From positions 1 through 33,443 of the forward strand of contig JAFIHF010000006.1 of assembly GCA_017848855.1 (NCBI GenBank): a stretch of 33,443 nucleotides of DNA, written 5' to 3'. A program made the position numbers and the translations under genes. This document shows, one piece after another, positions 7,140 through 15,872 of this stretch; the first letter of the stretch is position 1, and each line of letters begins with the position of its first letter. Under the pieces are notes generated by a model. It made no database searches. It worked only from the letters and a program-made list of their open reading frames with translations, and was not told where the DNA came from. Source of the DNA: Rhodanobacter denitrificans. GTDB lineage: Bacteria; Pseudomonadota; Gammaproteobacteria; Xanthomonadales; Rhodanobacteraceae.

Positions 7140-8786
7140 ATGAGCCAGCAGATCAGCCCACTCGCCGGCAAGCCGGCACCGGCATCCATCCTCGTCGACA
7201 TCGGCAAGCTGCTCGCCGCGTACACGGCGGTGAAGCCCGATCTGTCGGTGCCCGCGCAGCGCGTGGCGTTCGGCACCTCCGGCCACCGCGGCTGCTCGTT
7301 CGACGGCAGCTTCAACGAGCGGCACATCCTCGCGATCAGCCAGGCGATCTGCGACTACCGCAAGTCGAAAGGTATCGACGGCCCGCTGTTCATCGGCGCC
7401 GACACCCACGCGCTGTCGCAGCCCGCGTTCGAGAACGCGCTGGAGGTGCTGGCCGCGAACGGCGTGGAAACCATGATCTCCGCGGGCGGCGAGTTCACGC
7501 CCACACCGGCGGTGTCGCACGCGATCCTGGTCTACAACCGTGGCCGCACGACGGGCCTTGCCGACGGCATCGTGATCACGCCCTCGCACAACCCGCCCGA
7601 CAACGGCGGCTTCAAGTACAACCCCACCAACGGCGGCCCCGCCGACACCGACATCACGAAGTGGGTGGAGAACCGCGCGAACGCGATCCTCGAAGCCGGG
7701 CTGAAGGATGTGAAGCGCGTACCGTACGCGCAGGCGCGCCAGGCGGCCACCACGCACGAGCACGACTACCTCAGCGCCTACGTGGCGGACCTCGCGAACA
7801 TCGTCGACTTCGACGCGATCCGCGGCGCGGGCGTGCGCATGGGCGTGGACCCGCTGGGCGGCGCCGGCGTGCACTACTGGGCGCCGATCGCCGAACGCTA
7901 CAAGCTGGATCTCCGCGTGGTGAGCCAGGCGGTCGATCCGCAGTTCGCGTTCATGACCGTGGACTGGGACGGCAAGATTCGCATGGATCCGTCCTCGAAA
8001 TACGCGATGCAGCGGCTGATCGGGCTGAAGGACCAGTACGACGTGGCCTTCGCCTGCGACACCGACCACGACCGCCACGGCGTGGTGTCGCGCTCGGCCG
8101 GCCTGATGGAGCCGAACCATTACCTGTCGGTGCTGGTGGACTACCTGTTCCGCCACCGCCCGCGCTGGAACGCGAAGGTGTCCGTGGGCAAGACCGTGGT
8201 CACCACCGCGCTGATCGACCGCGTGGTGCAGCGCCTCGGCCGCACGCTGTATGAGGTGCCGGTCGGCTTCAAGTGGTTCGCCGAAGGCCTGTTCGACGGC
8301 CAGCTCGGCTTCGGCTGCGAGGAAAGCGCGGGCGCCTCGCTGCTGCGCCACGACGGCTCGGCCTGGGTCACCGACAAGGACGGCCTGGTGCCCGCCCTGC
8401 TGTCCGCCGAAATCACCGCGCGCACGGGCAAGGATCCGGGCGAGCTGTTCGAACAGCTCGGCCGCGAGCTGGGCCGGCCGTACGCGAACCGCGTCGAAGC
8501 CGCCGCCACGCCCGCGCAGAAGGCCAAGCTGGCGAAGCTCTCGCCGGCCGAGTTCAAGGCCACCACGCTCGCCGGCGAGAAAGTCACCCAGGTGCTGGAC
8601 AAGGCACCCGGCAACGGCGCCGCGATCGGCGGCATCAAGGTGGTCACCGAAAGCGGCTGGTTCGCCGCCCGCCCCTCCGGCACCGAAGCGATCTACAAGA
8701 TCTACGCCGAGAGCTTCAAGGACGAGGCGCACCTCGACAGCCTGCTGCAGGAAGCGCAGGCGGTAGTGGATGCGGCGCTGGCGTAG
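7140..8786 (+). CDS. pgm: Phosphoglucomutase (alpha-D-glucose phosphate-specific)
   Basis: It interconverts glucose-1-phosphate and glucose-6-phosphate, linking central metabolism to UDP-glucose and glycan synthesis. It has 548 residues, against 546 for E. coli Pgm. The phosphoserine is S149 in [11 protein letters not shown], the metal loop CDTDHDRHG has D307, D309 and D311, the sugar-binding loop is GCEESAGAS, and the phosphate loop is [14 protein letters not shown] near the C-terminus. The ATG at 7140 is preceded by GAGG at a 5-6 base spacing. It follows pgi across a REP doublet and ends the sugar-phosphate block. The nucleotide sugars that start from glucose-1-P are needed by the glycan genes downstream, for example for UDP-xylose. 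Confidence 0.96.
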   Translation: MSQQISPLAGKPAPASILVDIGKLLAAYTAVKPDLSVPAQRVAFGTSGHRGCSFDGSFNERHILAISQAICDYRKSKGIDGPLFIGADTHALSQPAFENALEVLAANGVETMISAGGEFTPTPAVSHAILVYNRGRTTGLADGIVITPSHNPPDNGGFKYNPTNGGPADTDITKWVENRANAILEAGLKDVKRVPYAQARQAATTHEHDYLSAYVADLANIVDFDAIRGAGVRMGVDPLGGAGVHYWAPIAERYKLDLRVVSQAVDPQFAFMTVDWDGKIRMDPSSKYAMQRLIGLKDQYDVAFACDTDHDRHGVVSRSAGLMEPNHYLSVLVDYLFRHRPRWNAKVSVGKTVVTTALIDRVVQRLGRTLYEVPVGFKWFAEGLFDGQLGFGCEESAGASLLRHDGSAWVTDKDGLVPALLSAEITARTGKDPGELFEQLGRELGRPYANRVEAAATPAQKAKLAKLSPAEFKATTLAGEKVTQVLDKAPGNGAAIGGIKVVTESGWFAARPSGTEAIYKIYAESFKDEAHLDSLLQEAQAVVDAALA

Positions 8787-8798
8787 TCAGCGACGCGC

Positions 8799-8866
8799 GT
8801 AGAAGCGCACCCTGTGCGCGATGAGGCTCTTCGCGAAAAGCATTCGCGCACAGGGTGCGCTCCTAC
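8799..8866 (+). repeat. REPIN-like inverted doublet (GTAGRAGCGCACCCTGTGCGCG type)
   Basis: The arms are GTAGAAGCGCACCCTGTGCG onward (8799-8823) and CATTCGCGCACAGGGTGCGC onward to TCCTAC (8841-8866), around a 17-base centre. The inner parts form hairpins (GCGCACCCTGTGCGC) and the arms also pair with each other. It sits between the convergent genes pgm and purD and could limit read-through. A close copy is at 17146-17222. Confidence 0.85.
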
Positions 8867-8882
8867 AGGTTGCGTCGACGCC

Positions 8883-10163
8883 TCAACGATGCAGCGCCCG
8901 ATGCGCGATATCGCGCCGGCAGAACGCGCCGTCGAAACGGATCTTCGCCACCGCGGCGTAGGCGCGCTCGCGCGCCGCGGCGATGTCCTTGCCCAGCGCG
9001 CAAACGGTGAGCACGCGGCCGCCGGCGGTGGTCACGCGGCCTTCCGCATCCAGCTTCGTGCCGGCGTGGAACACCTTCGCGTCGGCGCCGAAATCGCCGT
9101 CCAGGCCTTCGATCACGTCGCCGCTACGCACCTTGCCGGGGTAGCCGCCCGCGGCCATCACCACGCCGATGGACGGCCGCGCATCCCACTGCGCGCGAGT
9201 GTGGTGCAGCTCGCCGTCCAGCGCGGCCTCGATCAGTTCCACCAGATCGGACTTCAGGCGCAGCATGATCGGCTGCGTCTCCGGGTCGCCGAAGCGCACG
9301 TTGAACTCGATCACCTTGGGGTTGCCGGCCTTGTCGATCATCAGCCCCGCGTAGAGGAAGCCGATGAACGGCGCACCCTCGGCGGCCATGCCGTGCAAGG
9401 TGGGCTCGATCACTTCCTTCAGGATGCGCTGCTCCACCTCGGGCGTGACCACCGGCGCGGGCGAGTACGCGCCCATGCCACCGGTGTTGGGGCCGAAGTC
9501 GCCCTCGTCGCGGCGCTTGTGGTCCTGGCTCGACGCCATCGGCAGCGCGTGTGCGCCGTCGCTCATCACGATGTAGCTCGCTTCCTCGCCGTCGAGGAAT
9601 TCCTCGATCACCACGCGCGCGGAAGCGTCGCCGAACGCGTGCGCGCCCAGCATGTCGTGCAGCGCCAGCTCCGCATCCGCCAGCGTCAACGCCACCACCA
9701 CACCCTTGCCCGCGGCGAGGCCGTCGGCCTTGATCACGATCGGCGCGCCGTGCGTGCGCACATAGGCCAGCGCCGGATTCAACTCGGTGAACACCGCGTA
9801 GCGCGCGGTGGGGATGTTGTGGCGCAGGAGGAAATCCTTGGCGAACGCCTTGGAGCCTTCCAGCTGCGCGGCGACCGCGCGCGGCCCGAAGATGCGCAGG
9901 CCGGCGTTGCGGAACTTGTCCACCACGCCCGCCACCAGCGGCACCTCGGGACCGACCACGGTCAGCTCGACCTTCTCGGCCTTGGCCAGCTTCAGCAAGC
10001 CCTCGAGGTCGGTCACCGCCACATCCGCGTTGCGCACCCCGCGCTCGCGCGCCGTGCCCGCATTGCCCGGCGCCACGATCACCTCGTCCACCCGCGGCGA
10101 CTGCTTGAGCTTCCACGCCAGCGCGTGCTCGCGCCCGCCGTTGCCGATGACCAGGACTTTCAT
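8883..10163 (-). CDS. purD: Phosphoribosylamine-glycine ligase (GARS)
   Basis: This ATP-grasp enzyme of purine synthesis joins 5-phosphoribosylamine and glycine to make GAR. It has 426 residues, as usual (E. coli 429). The N-terminal domain starts MKVLVIGNGGREHALAWKL. The ATP-grasp region has KADGLAAGKGV, the GARS signature FGPNTGGMGAYSP, and the metal-binding FNVRFGDPETQ. The ATG at 10163 has GGAG 7 bases upstream. No purH is nearby. It faces pgm convergently across a REPIN, and a large structured repeat lies upstream of it. Confidence 0.96.
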   Translation of the reverse strand: MKVLVIGNGGREHALAWKLKQSPRVDEVIVAPGNAGTARERGVRNADVAVTDLEGLLKLAKAEKVELTVVGPEVPLVAGVVDKFRNAGLRIFGPRAVAAQLEGSKAFAKDFLLRHNIPTARYAVFTELNPALAYVRTHGAPIVIKADGLAAGKGVVVALTLADAELALHDMLGAHAFGDASARVVIEEFLDGEEASYIVMSDGAHALPMASSQDHKRRDEGDFGPNTGGMGAYSPAPVVTPEVEQRILKEVIEPTLHGMAAEGAPFIGFLYAGLMIDKAGNPKVIEFNVRFGDPETQPIMLRLKSDLVELIEAALDGELHHTRAQWDARPSIGVVMAAGGYPGKVRSGDVIEGLDGDFGADAKVFHAGTKLDAEGRVTTAGGRVLTVCALGKDIAAARERAYAAVAKIRFDGAFCRRDIAHRALHR

Positions 10164-10200
10164 GAGGTGACTCCGAGAGGGGGCTGAAGCGATGAGGTGG

Positions 10201-10217
10201 CCGGCTATTGTAGCCGG
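10201..10217 (-). promoter_or_regulatory. Candidate purD promoter inside a palindrome
   Basis: CCGGCTA-TTG-TAGCCGG (10201-10217) is a perfect inverted repeat. On the minus strand it contains TACAAT (10212-10207), a good -10 box about 44 bases before the purD ATG. No clear -35 at the standard spacing is seen. The palindrome could also be an operator; which protein would bind it is unknown. Confidence 0.4.
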
Positions 10218-10261
10218 CGCTGCGGATGGCCCGCCTTGGCAACGATATCGCTCGCATGAAA

Positions 10262-10940
10262 TGCAGTTTCGTGCGCCTGCCGCAAGGAACAGAGCGGTTT
10301 CGTGCCGCTGCCGCGGCCCGAGTTACTTCTCCTTTGCTTGTCCAAAGGAGAAGTAACCAAGAGGAAACGACACCCCGATGGCGCGCCCTCCAGGCATTCT
10401 GCCTTCCGGGTGCGCGGGCGGGTTACGGGGTTTTTCGACGGGACTCCTGTCCCGGCGAAAAACTGGCCCGCATCCGTGCGGGCCATCCTGCGGACTTTCC
10501 TCCACCCGCCCGCCGCGCCATAGGGGCCCCGGGTAGAGCAGCGCGCTCCCAGCGCGCAGAAGCAACGGCAAGAGCACCCCACCCCAGCCCTCCCCTGCGC
10601 GCAGGGGAGGGAGAGAACTCGCAAGTTTGCGGCGCTTCGCTCTTGCTCTTGCTTCTGGCGCGCACGATGCGCGCCTGCTCTTCCCGGGGCCCCTCGGCGG
10701 CGGTGAGCCGTGGACGACAAGGCCGCGCAGCGGGCATCGCCATGGAGGGCGATGCCTTTTCGACCGGGCAGGAAGCCCGGCCGAAAAGCCCGGCCACGGC
10801 TCACGGACTTTCCGTCCACGGACGGACGGAAAGCGCCGCCGCGGGGTGCCCTTTCTCTTTGGCTACTTTCTCTTTGGGCACGCAAAGAGAAAGTAGCTCG
10901 GGCGCCGGCAGGCGGCCGAAAGCCCGCCGCAGGCGAGCCC
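10262..10940 (+). repeat. Mirror-arm structured repeat, copy 1 (core 10317-10902)
   Basis: This non-coding stretch of about 650 bp fills most of the gap between purD and the AMP-ligase gene. The core is an inverted duplication: left arm 10317-10575, centre 10576-10638, right arm 10639-10902. Left arm order: hairpin A (10323-10356, TTACTTCTCCTTTG stem); stem D (10414-10423 with 10504-10513) enclosing hairpin B (10431-10462) and hairpin C (10465-10484); hairpin E (10541-10557). Right arm, read on the opposite strand: A (10863-10896), D (10703-10713 with 10794-10804) enclosing B (10757-10787) and C (10733-10756), E (10657-10675). Stems B-E differ between arms in most bases yet stay paired. Open frames on both strands here are low-complexity and unsupported. 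A second copy lies at 19990-20641 in the same orientation. I do not recognise it as a named element. Confidence 0.85.
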
Positions 10941-10966
10941 AACTACGGAAGTGAAAGATTCTCGCG

Positions 10967-11010
10967 AGCACCCGCCCCTCACCCCAGCCCTCTCCCCAAA
11001 GGGGAGAGGG
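10967..11010 (+). repeat. CCCTCTCCCC-type hairpin repeat with GCGAGCACCCGCCCC tail
   Basis: The hairpin CCCTCTCCCC-AAA-GGGGAGAGGG (10988-11010) follows CACCCGCCCCTCACCCCAG. The same unit in reverse orientation lies at 19902-19950, beside copy 2 of the structured repeat, so the unit accompanies both copies. It lies about 20 bases past the stop of the AMP-ligase gene, which reads on the minus strand, and might act in termination, although no T-run follows. Confidence 0.75.
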
Positions 11011-11030
11011 GGGCGCAAGGCCCCAGAGGC

Positions 11031-12437
11031 TCAGCCCAGCAGCGCCAGCAGCGCCCCCCTCGGCAGCTTGCCCGTCTCATTGCGCGGCAGCGCATCCACC
11101 AACCGCAGGCGGCGCGGCAGGAACACCGGATCGACCGCGCGGCGCAGCGCGTCGAGGATCGCCGCCTCGGTGAGCACAGGCGCCACCGCCAACGCGGCGA
11201 TGCGGCGCACGCCGGCGGCATCCGCCGAATCGAGCTGGAACACGATGCCGTCCTGTACGCCGGGGATGGCCAGGAGGCGCCGGGTGAGGTCGCCGAGCGA
11301 GGCGCGCTTGCCGGCGATTTCCAGGAGGTCGGTGTTGCGGCCGCAGAGGCGGAAGCGGCGGCCTTCGTCGTGCAGGCTCACGATGTCGGCCAGCACCACC
11401 GGGGCGTCGAGCTGGGGCGCCTCGACCAGGGTGCCGTCGGGCTGCGGGTGCAGGCGCACGTCTTCGTACAGCGTCCAGTCCGCGTCGGCGGTGACGCGGC
11501 GGCTGGCGAAGGCGCAGGTTTCGGTGGAGCCGAACACCTCCAGCAGCGGCGCGCCGAAGGCCTGTTCGGCGGTCTGCGCCAGCTCGGGCGGCAGCGGCGC
11601 GGTGGCGGACAGGATCGCCGCCAGCGGCGGCAGCGCGGTGCCGGCGGCGACCAGCGCGCGCAGGTGTACCGGCGTGGTCACCAGCACGCGCGGCGCGGGC
11701 ACCTCGGCCAGCGCGGCGGCCACGTCGGCGGGAAAGAACGGCCGCCCCGCGTGCACGGCCACCTCGCCCAGCAGCGGCAGCAGCACGCTCATCTCGATGC
11801 CGTAGATGTGCTGCGGCGGCACGGTGGCGACCACGTGGAACGGCGCGCCGGCCACCGCGCCCAGCATCGCCTGCGTGCCGGCGCTGCTGGCGGCGAGGCT
11901 GCGCCAGCTTTTGGCATGGGCGCGCGGCGTGCCGGTGGAGCCGGAGGTGTAGGCGATCACCGCGGGCTGGTCGGCGGGAATCGTGGGCACCGCGGCCGGC
12001 GCGGGGTCGGGATCGACCGCCAGCGCGGGCAGCTTGCGGTAGCCGTGCGGCGCGGACGCCAGCGCCAGTTCGCCCAGCGCGTAGCTGCCCGGATGCGCGG
12101 CCATCACCTCCTCCACCGCCTGCGGCGCGCGCGAGGGCGGCAGCAGGTTGGCCTGGCCGCGCCGCGCGATGGCGCAGAACGCCACCAGGAAGGCGTAGCG
12201 GTCCTCGCACAGGTTCACCGCGGCGCTCGCCTCGGGCAGCAGCGCGGCGACCTGCTCGACATGGGCGAGGAACTGCGCCGCGCACACCGCCGCGCCGTGG
12301 CGCCAGGCCACGATGCGGCGCGGATCGCAGGCGTGCAGCAGGGGCAGCGCGGCTTGCGCCGATGCACGCTCCAGGCTGTCGTAGACGATGGCCAAGTGTC
12401 GCTGCTCTCCCAGGTTCGCGGCCACCGGCGGCCGCAC
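11031..12437 (-). CDS. AMP-dependent acyl/aryl ligase (adenylate-forming), orphan
   Basis: An ANL-superfamily adenylating enzyme of up to 468 residues, expected to activate a carboxylate with ATP and transfer it to CoA or an acyl carrier. The P-loop YTSGSTGTPRAHAKS is at residues 163-177 of the long form, the A5-type motif FGSTETCAFA in the middle, and the C-terminal lysine motif NETGKLPRG near the end. It is shorter than typical acyl-CoA synthetases (more than 500). The length and sequence feel resemble the stand-alone AMP-ligases of aryl polyene/xanthomonadin clusters, but no ketosynthase, ACP or dehydratase gene is nearby. The open frame begins with GTG at 12437. A TTG at 12395 has a better ribosome site (GGGAG about 9 bases upstream), so the true start may be there. 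The substrate is unknown. Confidence 0.8.
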   Translation of the reverse strand: MRPPVAANLGEQRHLAIVYDSLERASAQAALPLLHACDPRRIVAWRHGAAVCAAQFLAHVEQVAALLPEASAAVNLCEDRYAFLVAFCAIARRGQANLLPPSRAPQAVEEVMAAHPGSYALGELALASAPHGYRKLPALAVDPDPAPAAVPTIPADQPAVIAYTSGSTGTPRAHAKSWRSLAASSAGTQAMLGAVAGAPFHVVATVPPQHIYGIEMSVLLPLLGEVAVHAGRPFFPADVAAALAEVPAPRVLVTTPVHLRALVAAGTALPPLAAILSATAPLPPELAQTAEQAFGAPLLEVFGSTETCAFASRRVTADADWTLYEDVRLHPQPDGTLVEAPQLDAPVVLADIVSLHDEGRRFRLCGRNTDLLEIAGKRASLGDLTRRLLAIPGVQDGIVFQLDSADAAGVRRIAALAVAPVLTEAAILDALRRAVDPVFLPRRLRLVDALPRNETGKLPRGALLALLG

Positions 12438-12538
12438 TGCGCCCCGCCCATGCGCGGGTGGCGTCCGGATGCTAGGGGTTCCCCATGCTCGCGCCGCTGA
12501 ATCGGACCTGCCGGCGGCAGGCGCGATTCACCGCCGAG

Positions 12539-13111
12539 TCAGGCCCGGATGATAGCGCCGGTGAGTGCGTCGCGGATCGTGGTGGGGCGCTCCTGCGCGC
12601 CCAGCGGGGCGTCGAGCAGGCCGGCCAGCGCGTCGCCGAAGTAGTCGCGCACGGCCTGCGCGCTCCTCGCGGGCGGCTGGCCGTGCGGGTTCGCGCTGGT
12701 GGAAACCAGCGCGCCGCCGAACGCGCGGCACAGCGCGGCGGCGGGCGCGTGCGCGGTGACGCGCAGCGCGATGCCCGCATGCGCACCGGCCACCCAGTCG
12801 GGCACGGCGGCGCTGCGCGGGAAGATCCAGGTGTGCGGGCCGGGCCAGCTGGCCTGCACTTGCGTCAGCACCTCGGCCGGCACGTTCGCGAAGTCGATGT
12901 AGCGCTCGACCTGGGCGAAGTCGGCGGCGATCAACAGCACGCCCTGGGTGGCGGGGCGCTGCTTGAGCGCGAAGATCTGCTCGAAGGCCGCGCGGTCGTG
13001 CGGATCGCAGCCCAGGCCGTAGACCGCCTCGGTGGGATAGGCGAGCACGCCGCCCGCGCGCAGCAGCGTGGCAGCGGCGTCGAGTTCGGCCAGGGTGAAG
13101 GTTTGCGGCAT
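12539..13111 (-). CDS. tsaC: Threonylcarbamoyl-AMP synthase (TsaC/YrdC)
   Basis: It makes threonylcarbamoyl-AMP from threonine, bicarbonate and ATP, the first step of the t6A37 modification of ANN-decoding tRNAs. It has 190 residues, the same as E. coli TsaC. Family motifs visible are VLAYPTEAVYGLGCDP near residues 22-37, the basic stretch ALKQRPATQG around 48-57, and the nucleotide loop LVSTSANPHGQPP at about 134-146. The ATG at 13111 gives MPQTFTLAELD. It lies downstream of dprA and topA on the same strand, the usual neighbourhood in gammaproteobacteria, but a REP doublet separates it from topA. Confidence 0.93.
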   Translation of the reverse strand: MPQTFTLAELDAAATLLRAGGVLAYPTEAVYGLGCDPHDRAAFEQIFALKQRPATQGVLLIAADFAQVERYIDFANVPAEVLTQVQASWPGPHTWIFPRSAAVPDWVAGAHAGIALRVTAHAPAAALCRAFGGALVSTSANPHGQPPARSAQAVRDYFGDALAGLLDAPLGAQERPTTIRDALTGAIIRA

Positions 13112-13154
13112 GGGGCGATGTTATGCCTGCGCCGATACGAGCCGCTGGGTTGGC

Positions 13155-13213
13155 GTAGGTCGGGCTTCAGCCCGACATGTGCGGCGCGGGTGTCGGGCTG
13201 AAGCCCGACCTAC
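13155..13213 (+). repeat. REP doublet (GTAGGTCGGGCTTCAGCCCGAC type)
   Basis: Two inverted units, GTAGGTCGGGCTTCAGCCCG onward (13155-13176) and GTCGGGCTGAAGCCCGAC plus CTAC (13192-13213), surround the centre ATGTGCGGCGCGGGT. Each unit is a hairpin by itself. It lies between topA and tsaC. The same family occurs at 29946-30002 and 31107-31212. Confidence 0.9.
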
Positions 13214-13242
13214 GGCCCGACCTGCAAGTGGGGCCGACGGCA

Positions 13243-15729
13243 TCAGGCGGGCGCCTTCTTTGCCGCGGTTTTCTTCGTGGCCACTTTCTTGGTCGCGGTC
13301 TTTTTCGCAGCGGCTTTCTTTGCGGCTGTTTTCTTGGCCGGCGCCTTCTTCGTTGCGGCCTTCTTCACCGCCGCCTTCTTCGCGACCGGCTCCTTCTTCG
13401 CCGCGGTCTTGCGGCCGAAGCGGCCGCCCTTCTTCGCGGGCGCGGCGGCGAGCAGCTCCAGGCACTGCGCCTCGGTGAGCTCCTTCGGTTCCTGGTCCTT
13501 GGGGATGCGCGCGTTCTTCTCGCCGTCGGTGATGTAGGGGCCGTAGCGGCCGTTGAGCACCTGCACGCCGTTGCCGAAGTCGAGAATCACGCGGTTGGCG
13601 AGCATCGTGAGTTTTTCTTCCACGATCTGCAGCGCGCGCGGCAGTTCGATGGTGTAGGGGTCGTCCTCGGGCTTGAGCGAGGCGTAGGTGCTGCCCTGCT
13701 TCACGAACGGGCCGAAGCGGCCCACGCCCACGCTGACCTCGTCGCCGTTCGGCGCCTGGCCCAGCTTGCGCGGCAGCTTGAACAGCTCCAGCGCTTCGGC
13801 CAGCGTGATGGTGTGCATGCTCTGGCCGGGGCGCAGCGAGGCGAACTGCAGCTTCTCGTCGCTGTCCTTGTCGCCGATCGCGGCGTACGGCCCGAAGCGG
13901 CCCAGCCGCACGAACACCGGCTTGCCGCTCTTGGGGTCGGTGCCCAGCTCGCGCGCGCCGGTGGCCTGGCTGCGATCCACCGACTCGGTCTTCTCGTCCA
14001 CCTGCTGCTTGAACGGCTGCCAGAAGCGCTGCATCAGCGGCACCCAGGCTTCCTCGCCGCGGCTCACGGCGTCGAGCTCGTCCTCGAGCTTGGCGGTGAA
14101 GTCGTAGTCCACGTAGCGGCTGAAATGCTGGGTGAGGAACTTGCCCACCGCGCGGCCGATGTCGGTGGGTTTGAAGCGGCGGCTGTCGAGCAGCACGTAT
14201 TCGCGGTTCAAGAGCACCTGGATGATGCTGGCGTAGGTGGAGGGGCGGCCGATGCCGTATTCCTCCAGCGCCTTCACCAGCGAGGCTTCCGAGTAGCGCG
14301 GCGGCGGCTCGGTGAAGTGCTGGTCGGCGACGATGTCGTGCAGCGGCACCTGCTCGCCCTTTTCCAGCCGCGGCAGGCGGCGGCCTTCGTCGTCGTCGTC
14401 CGCGCTCTTCTGGTCGCGGCCTTCCTCGTACACGGCGAGGAAGCCGGGGTCGACCACGGTGGTGCCGGTGGCGCGGAACGCGGCGGGGCCGCCGGCGGCA
14501 TGCGGCAGCTCGAAATCCACCGACACGGTGTTGAGCGTGGCGTGGATCATCTGGCAGGCCACGGTGCGCTTCCAGATCAGCTCGTACAGCTTGCGCTGCT
14601 CGTCGCTCAGGAAGGCGGCCACCTCGCGCGGCGTGCGCATGGCGGAGGTGGGGCGGATCGCCTCGTGCGCCTCCTGCGCGTTCTTGCTCTTGGCCTTGTA
14701 GAACTGCGCGTGGTCGGGCAGCGCCTTGTGGCCGTAGTCGCGGGCGATCAGCGCGCGCAGCTCGGCCAGCGCGTCGTCGGCCAGCGCCACCGAGTCGGTA
14801 CGCATGTAGGTGATCAGGCCCACGTTGCCTTCGCTGCCGAGGCTCACGCCTTCGTACAGGCCCTGCGCCACCTTCATCGTGCGGCTGGTGGTGAAGCCGA
14901 GCTTGCGCGCGGCCTCCTGCTGCAGGGTGGAAGTGGTGAAGGGCGGCGCGGGGCGACGCTTGCGTTCCTTGCTGCCCACTTCGCTCACGCTGAGGCGACC
15001 GTGCGCGGCCTCCTTCAGCGCGGCGCGCGCGGCATGGGCGTCGTGTTCGTTGGTGAGGTCGAACTGCTCGAACTTCTTGCCGTTGAGCTTGGTGAGCTTG
15101 GCGCTGAACTCGCCCTCGGCGTGGCGCAGCTGCGCCTCCACCGTCCAGTATTCGCGCGCCTTGAACGCCTCGATCTCCTCCTCGCGCTCCACGATCATGC
15201 GCAGCGCGGGGCTCTGCACGCGGCCGGCGGAGAGGCCGCGCTGCACCTTGCGCCACAGCACCGGCGAGAGGTTGAAGCCGACCAGGTAATCCAGCGCGCG
15301 GCGCGCCTGCTGGGCGTCCACTAGGTCGTGCGAGAGCTGGCGCGGCGCGGCCACCGCAGCCTTGATCGCCTTCGGCGTGATCTCGGAGAACACCACACGG
15401 TGCAGCGCCTTGCCCTTGGTCAGCCCGCGGTCTTTCAGGATCTCGCTGATGTGCCAGCTGATCGCCTCGCCTTCGCGATCCAAGTCGGTGGCGAGGTAGA
15501 TGTCGTCGGCCTGCTTGGCGGCCTTGGCGATCGCGTCGACGTGCTTCTCGTTGCGCTCGATCACCTCGTATTTCATGGCGAAGCCGTGATCCGGATCGAC
15601 CGCGCCCTCCTTGGGCTTCAGGTCGCGCACATGGCCGTAGGAGGCGAGAACCTGGAAGTCCTTGCCGAGGTATTTGTTGATCGTCTTGGCCTTGGCGGGC
15701 GACTCGACGATGAGCAGGTTCTTGGCCAT
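13243..15729 (-). CDS. topA: DNA topoisomerase I (type IA) with lysine-rich tail
   Basis: It relaxes negative supercoils by passing DNA through a transient single-strand break. It has 828 residues. The Toprim domain at the N-terminus has [10 protein letters not shown] (E9) and TDLDREGE (D82, D84, E86), and the active tyrosine is Y308 in [10 protein letters not shown]. The C-terminal part has repeated GRFGPY/GRYGPY modules instead of the Cys4 zinc fingers of E. coli TopA. From about residue 755 the chain is almost only Lys, Ala and Thr ([12 protein letters not shown] style), a histone-H1-like DNA-binding tail. The ATG at 15729 has AAAGAGA upstream. The opposite strand carries a 715-codon open frame here that is a GC-skew shadow. 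A palindrome next to a TATATATA run lies 60 bases upstream. Confidence 0.96.
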   Translation of the reverse strand: MAKNLLIVESPAKAKTINKYLGKDFQVLASYGHVRDLKPKEGAVDPDHGFAMKYEVIERNEKHVDAIAKAAKQADDIYLATDLDREGEAISWHISEILKDRGLTKGKALHRVVFSEITPKAIKAAVAAPRQLSHDLVDAQQARRALDYLVGFNLSPVLWRKVQRGLSAGRVQSPALRMIVEREEEIEAFKAREYWTVEAQLRHAEGEFSAKLTKLNGKKFEQFDLTNEHDAHAARAALKEAAHGRLSVSEVGSKERKRRPAPPFTTSTLQQEAARKLGFTTSRTMKVAQGLYEGVSLGSEGNVGLITYMRTDSVALADDALAELRALIARDYGHKALPDHAQFYKAKSKNAQEAHEAIRPTSAMRTPREVAAFLSDEQRKLYELIWKRTVACQMIHATLNTVSVDFELPHAAGGPAAFRATGTTVVDPGFLAVYEEGRDQKSADDDDEGRRLPRLEKGEQVPLHDIVADQHFTEPPPRYSEASLVKALEEYGIGRPSTYASIIQVLLNREYVLLDSRRFKPTDIGRAVGKFLTQHFSRYVDYDFTAKLEDELDAVSRGEEAWVPLMQRFWQPFKQQVDEKTESVDRSQATGARELGTDPKSGKPVFVRLGRFGPYAAIGDKDSDEKLQFASLRPGQSMHTITLAEALELFKLPRKLGQAPNGDEVSVGVGRFGPFVKQGSTYASLKPEDDPYTIELPRALQIVEEKLTMLANRVILDFGNGVQVLNGRYGPYITDGEKNARIPKDQEPKELTEAQCLELLAAAPAKKGGRFGRKTAAKKEPVAKKAAVKKAATKKAPAKKTAAKKAAAKKTATKKVATKKTAAKKAPA

Positions 15730-15787
15730 GAATCTCTTTGCGGTGGGTGTGGCAATCCATGCCGCAGTGCGACATGCCTATATATAT

Positions 15788-15817
15788 TTGACACCATGCC
15801 GGCCGGCAGGCTGTCAA
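15788..15817 (-). promoter_or_regulatory. Palindrome and AT-rich box upstream of topA
   Basis: TTGACA (15788-15793) and TGTCAA (15812-15817) form the ends of a 30-bp near-palindrome centred on TGCCGGCCGGCA. A TATATATATTT run (15779-15789) borders it on the topA side. On the minus strand TTGACA could be a -35 box, but the TATATA lies about 25 bases away, too far for a standard promoter; a -10 nearer the repeat or a regulator site is possible. topA is often supercoiling-controlled, and the AT run would suit that (inference). Confidence 0.4.
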
Positions 15818-15872
15818 GCCGGGCGGCGTGAAAGCGCGACCCGGGGCTGGTTCGGCCGCTCCCGGAGCGAGT

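Noticed and set aside
8799-8866. CRISPR-like repeat units at 8799 and 17146
   Set aside because: The units are inverted doublets far apart, with no regular spacers, so they are REPINs.
10226-10954. Open frames of up to 240 codons on both strands across the structured repeat (and 19773-20717 in copy 2)
   Set aside because: They exist on both strands and in several frames, follow the palindromes, have no ribosome sites and no domain. The hairpin architecture explains the sequence better.
13177-15324. A 715-codon open frame antisense to topA
   Set aside because: It is rich in Arg, Ala, His and Leu, has no domain and lies opposite a clear topA. Such frames are expected in GC-rich DNA.
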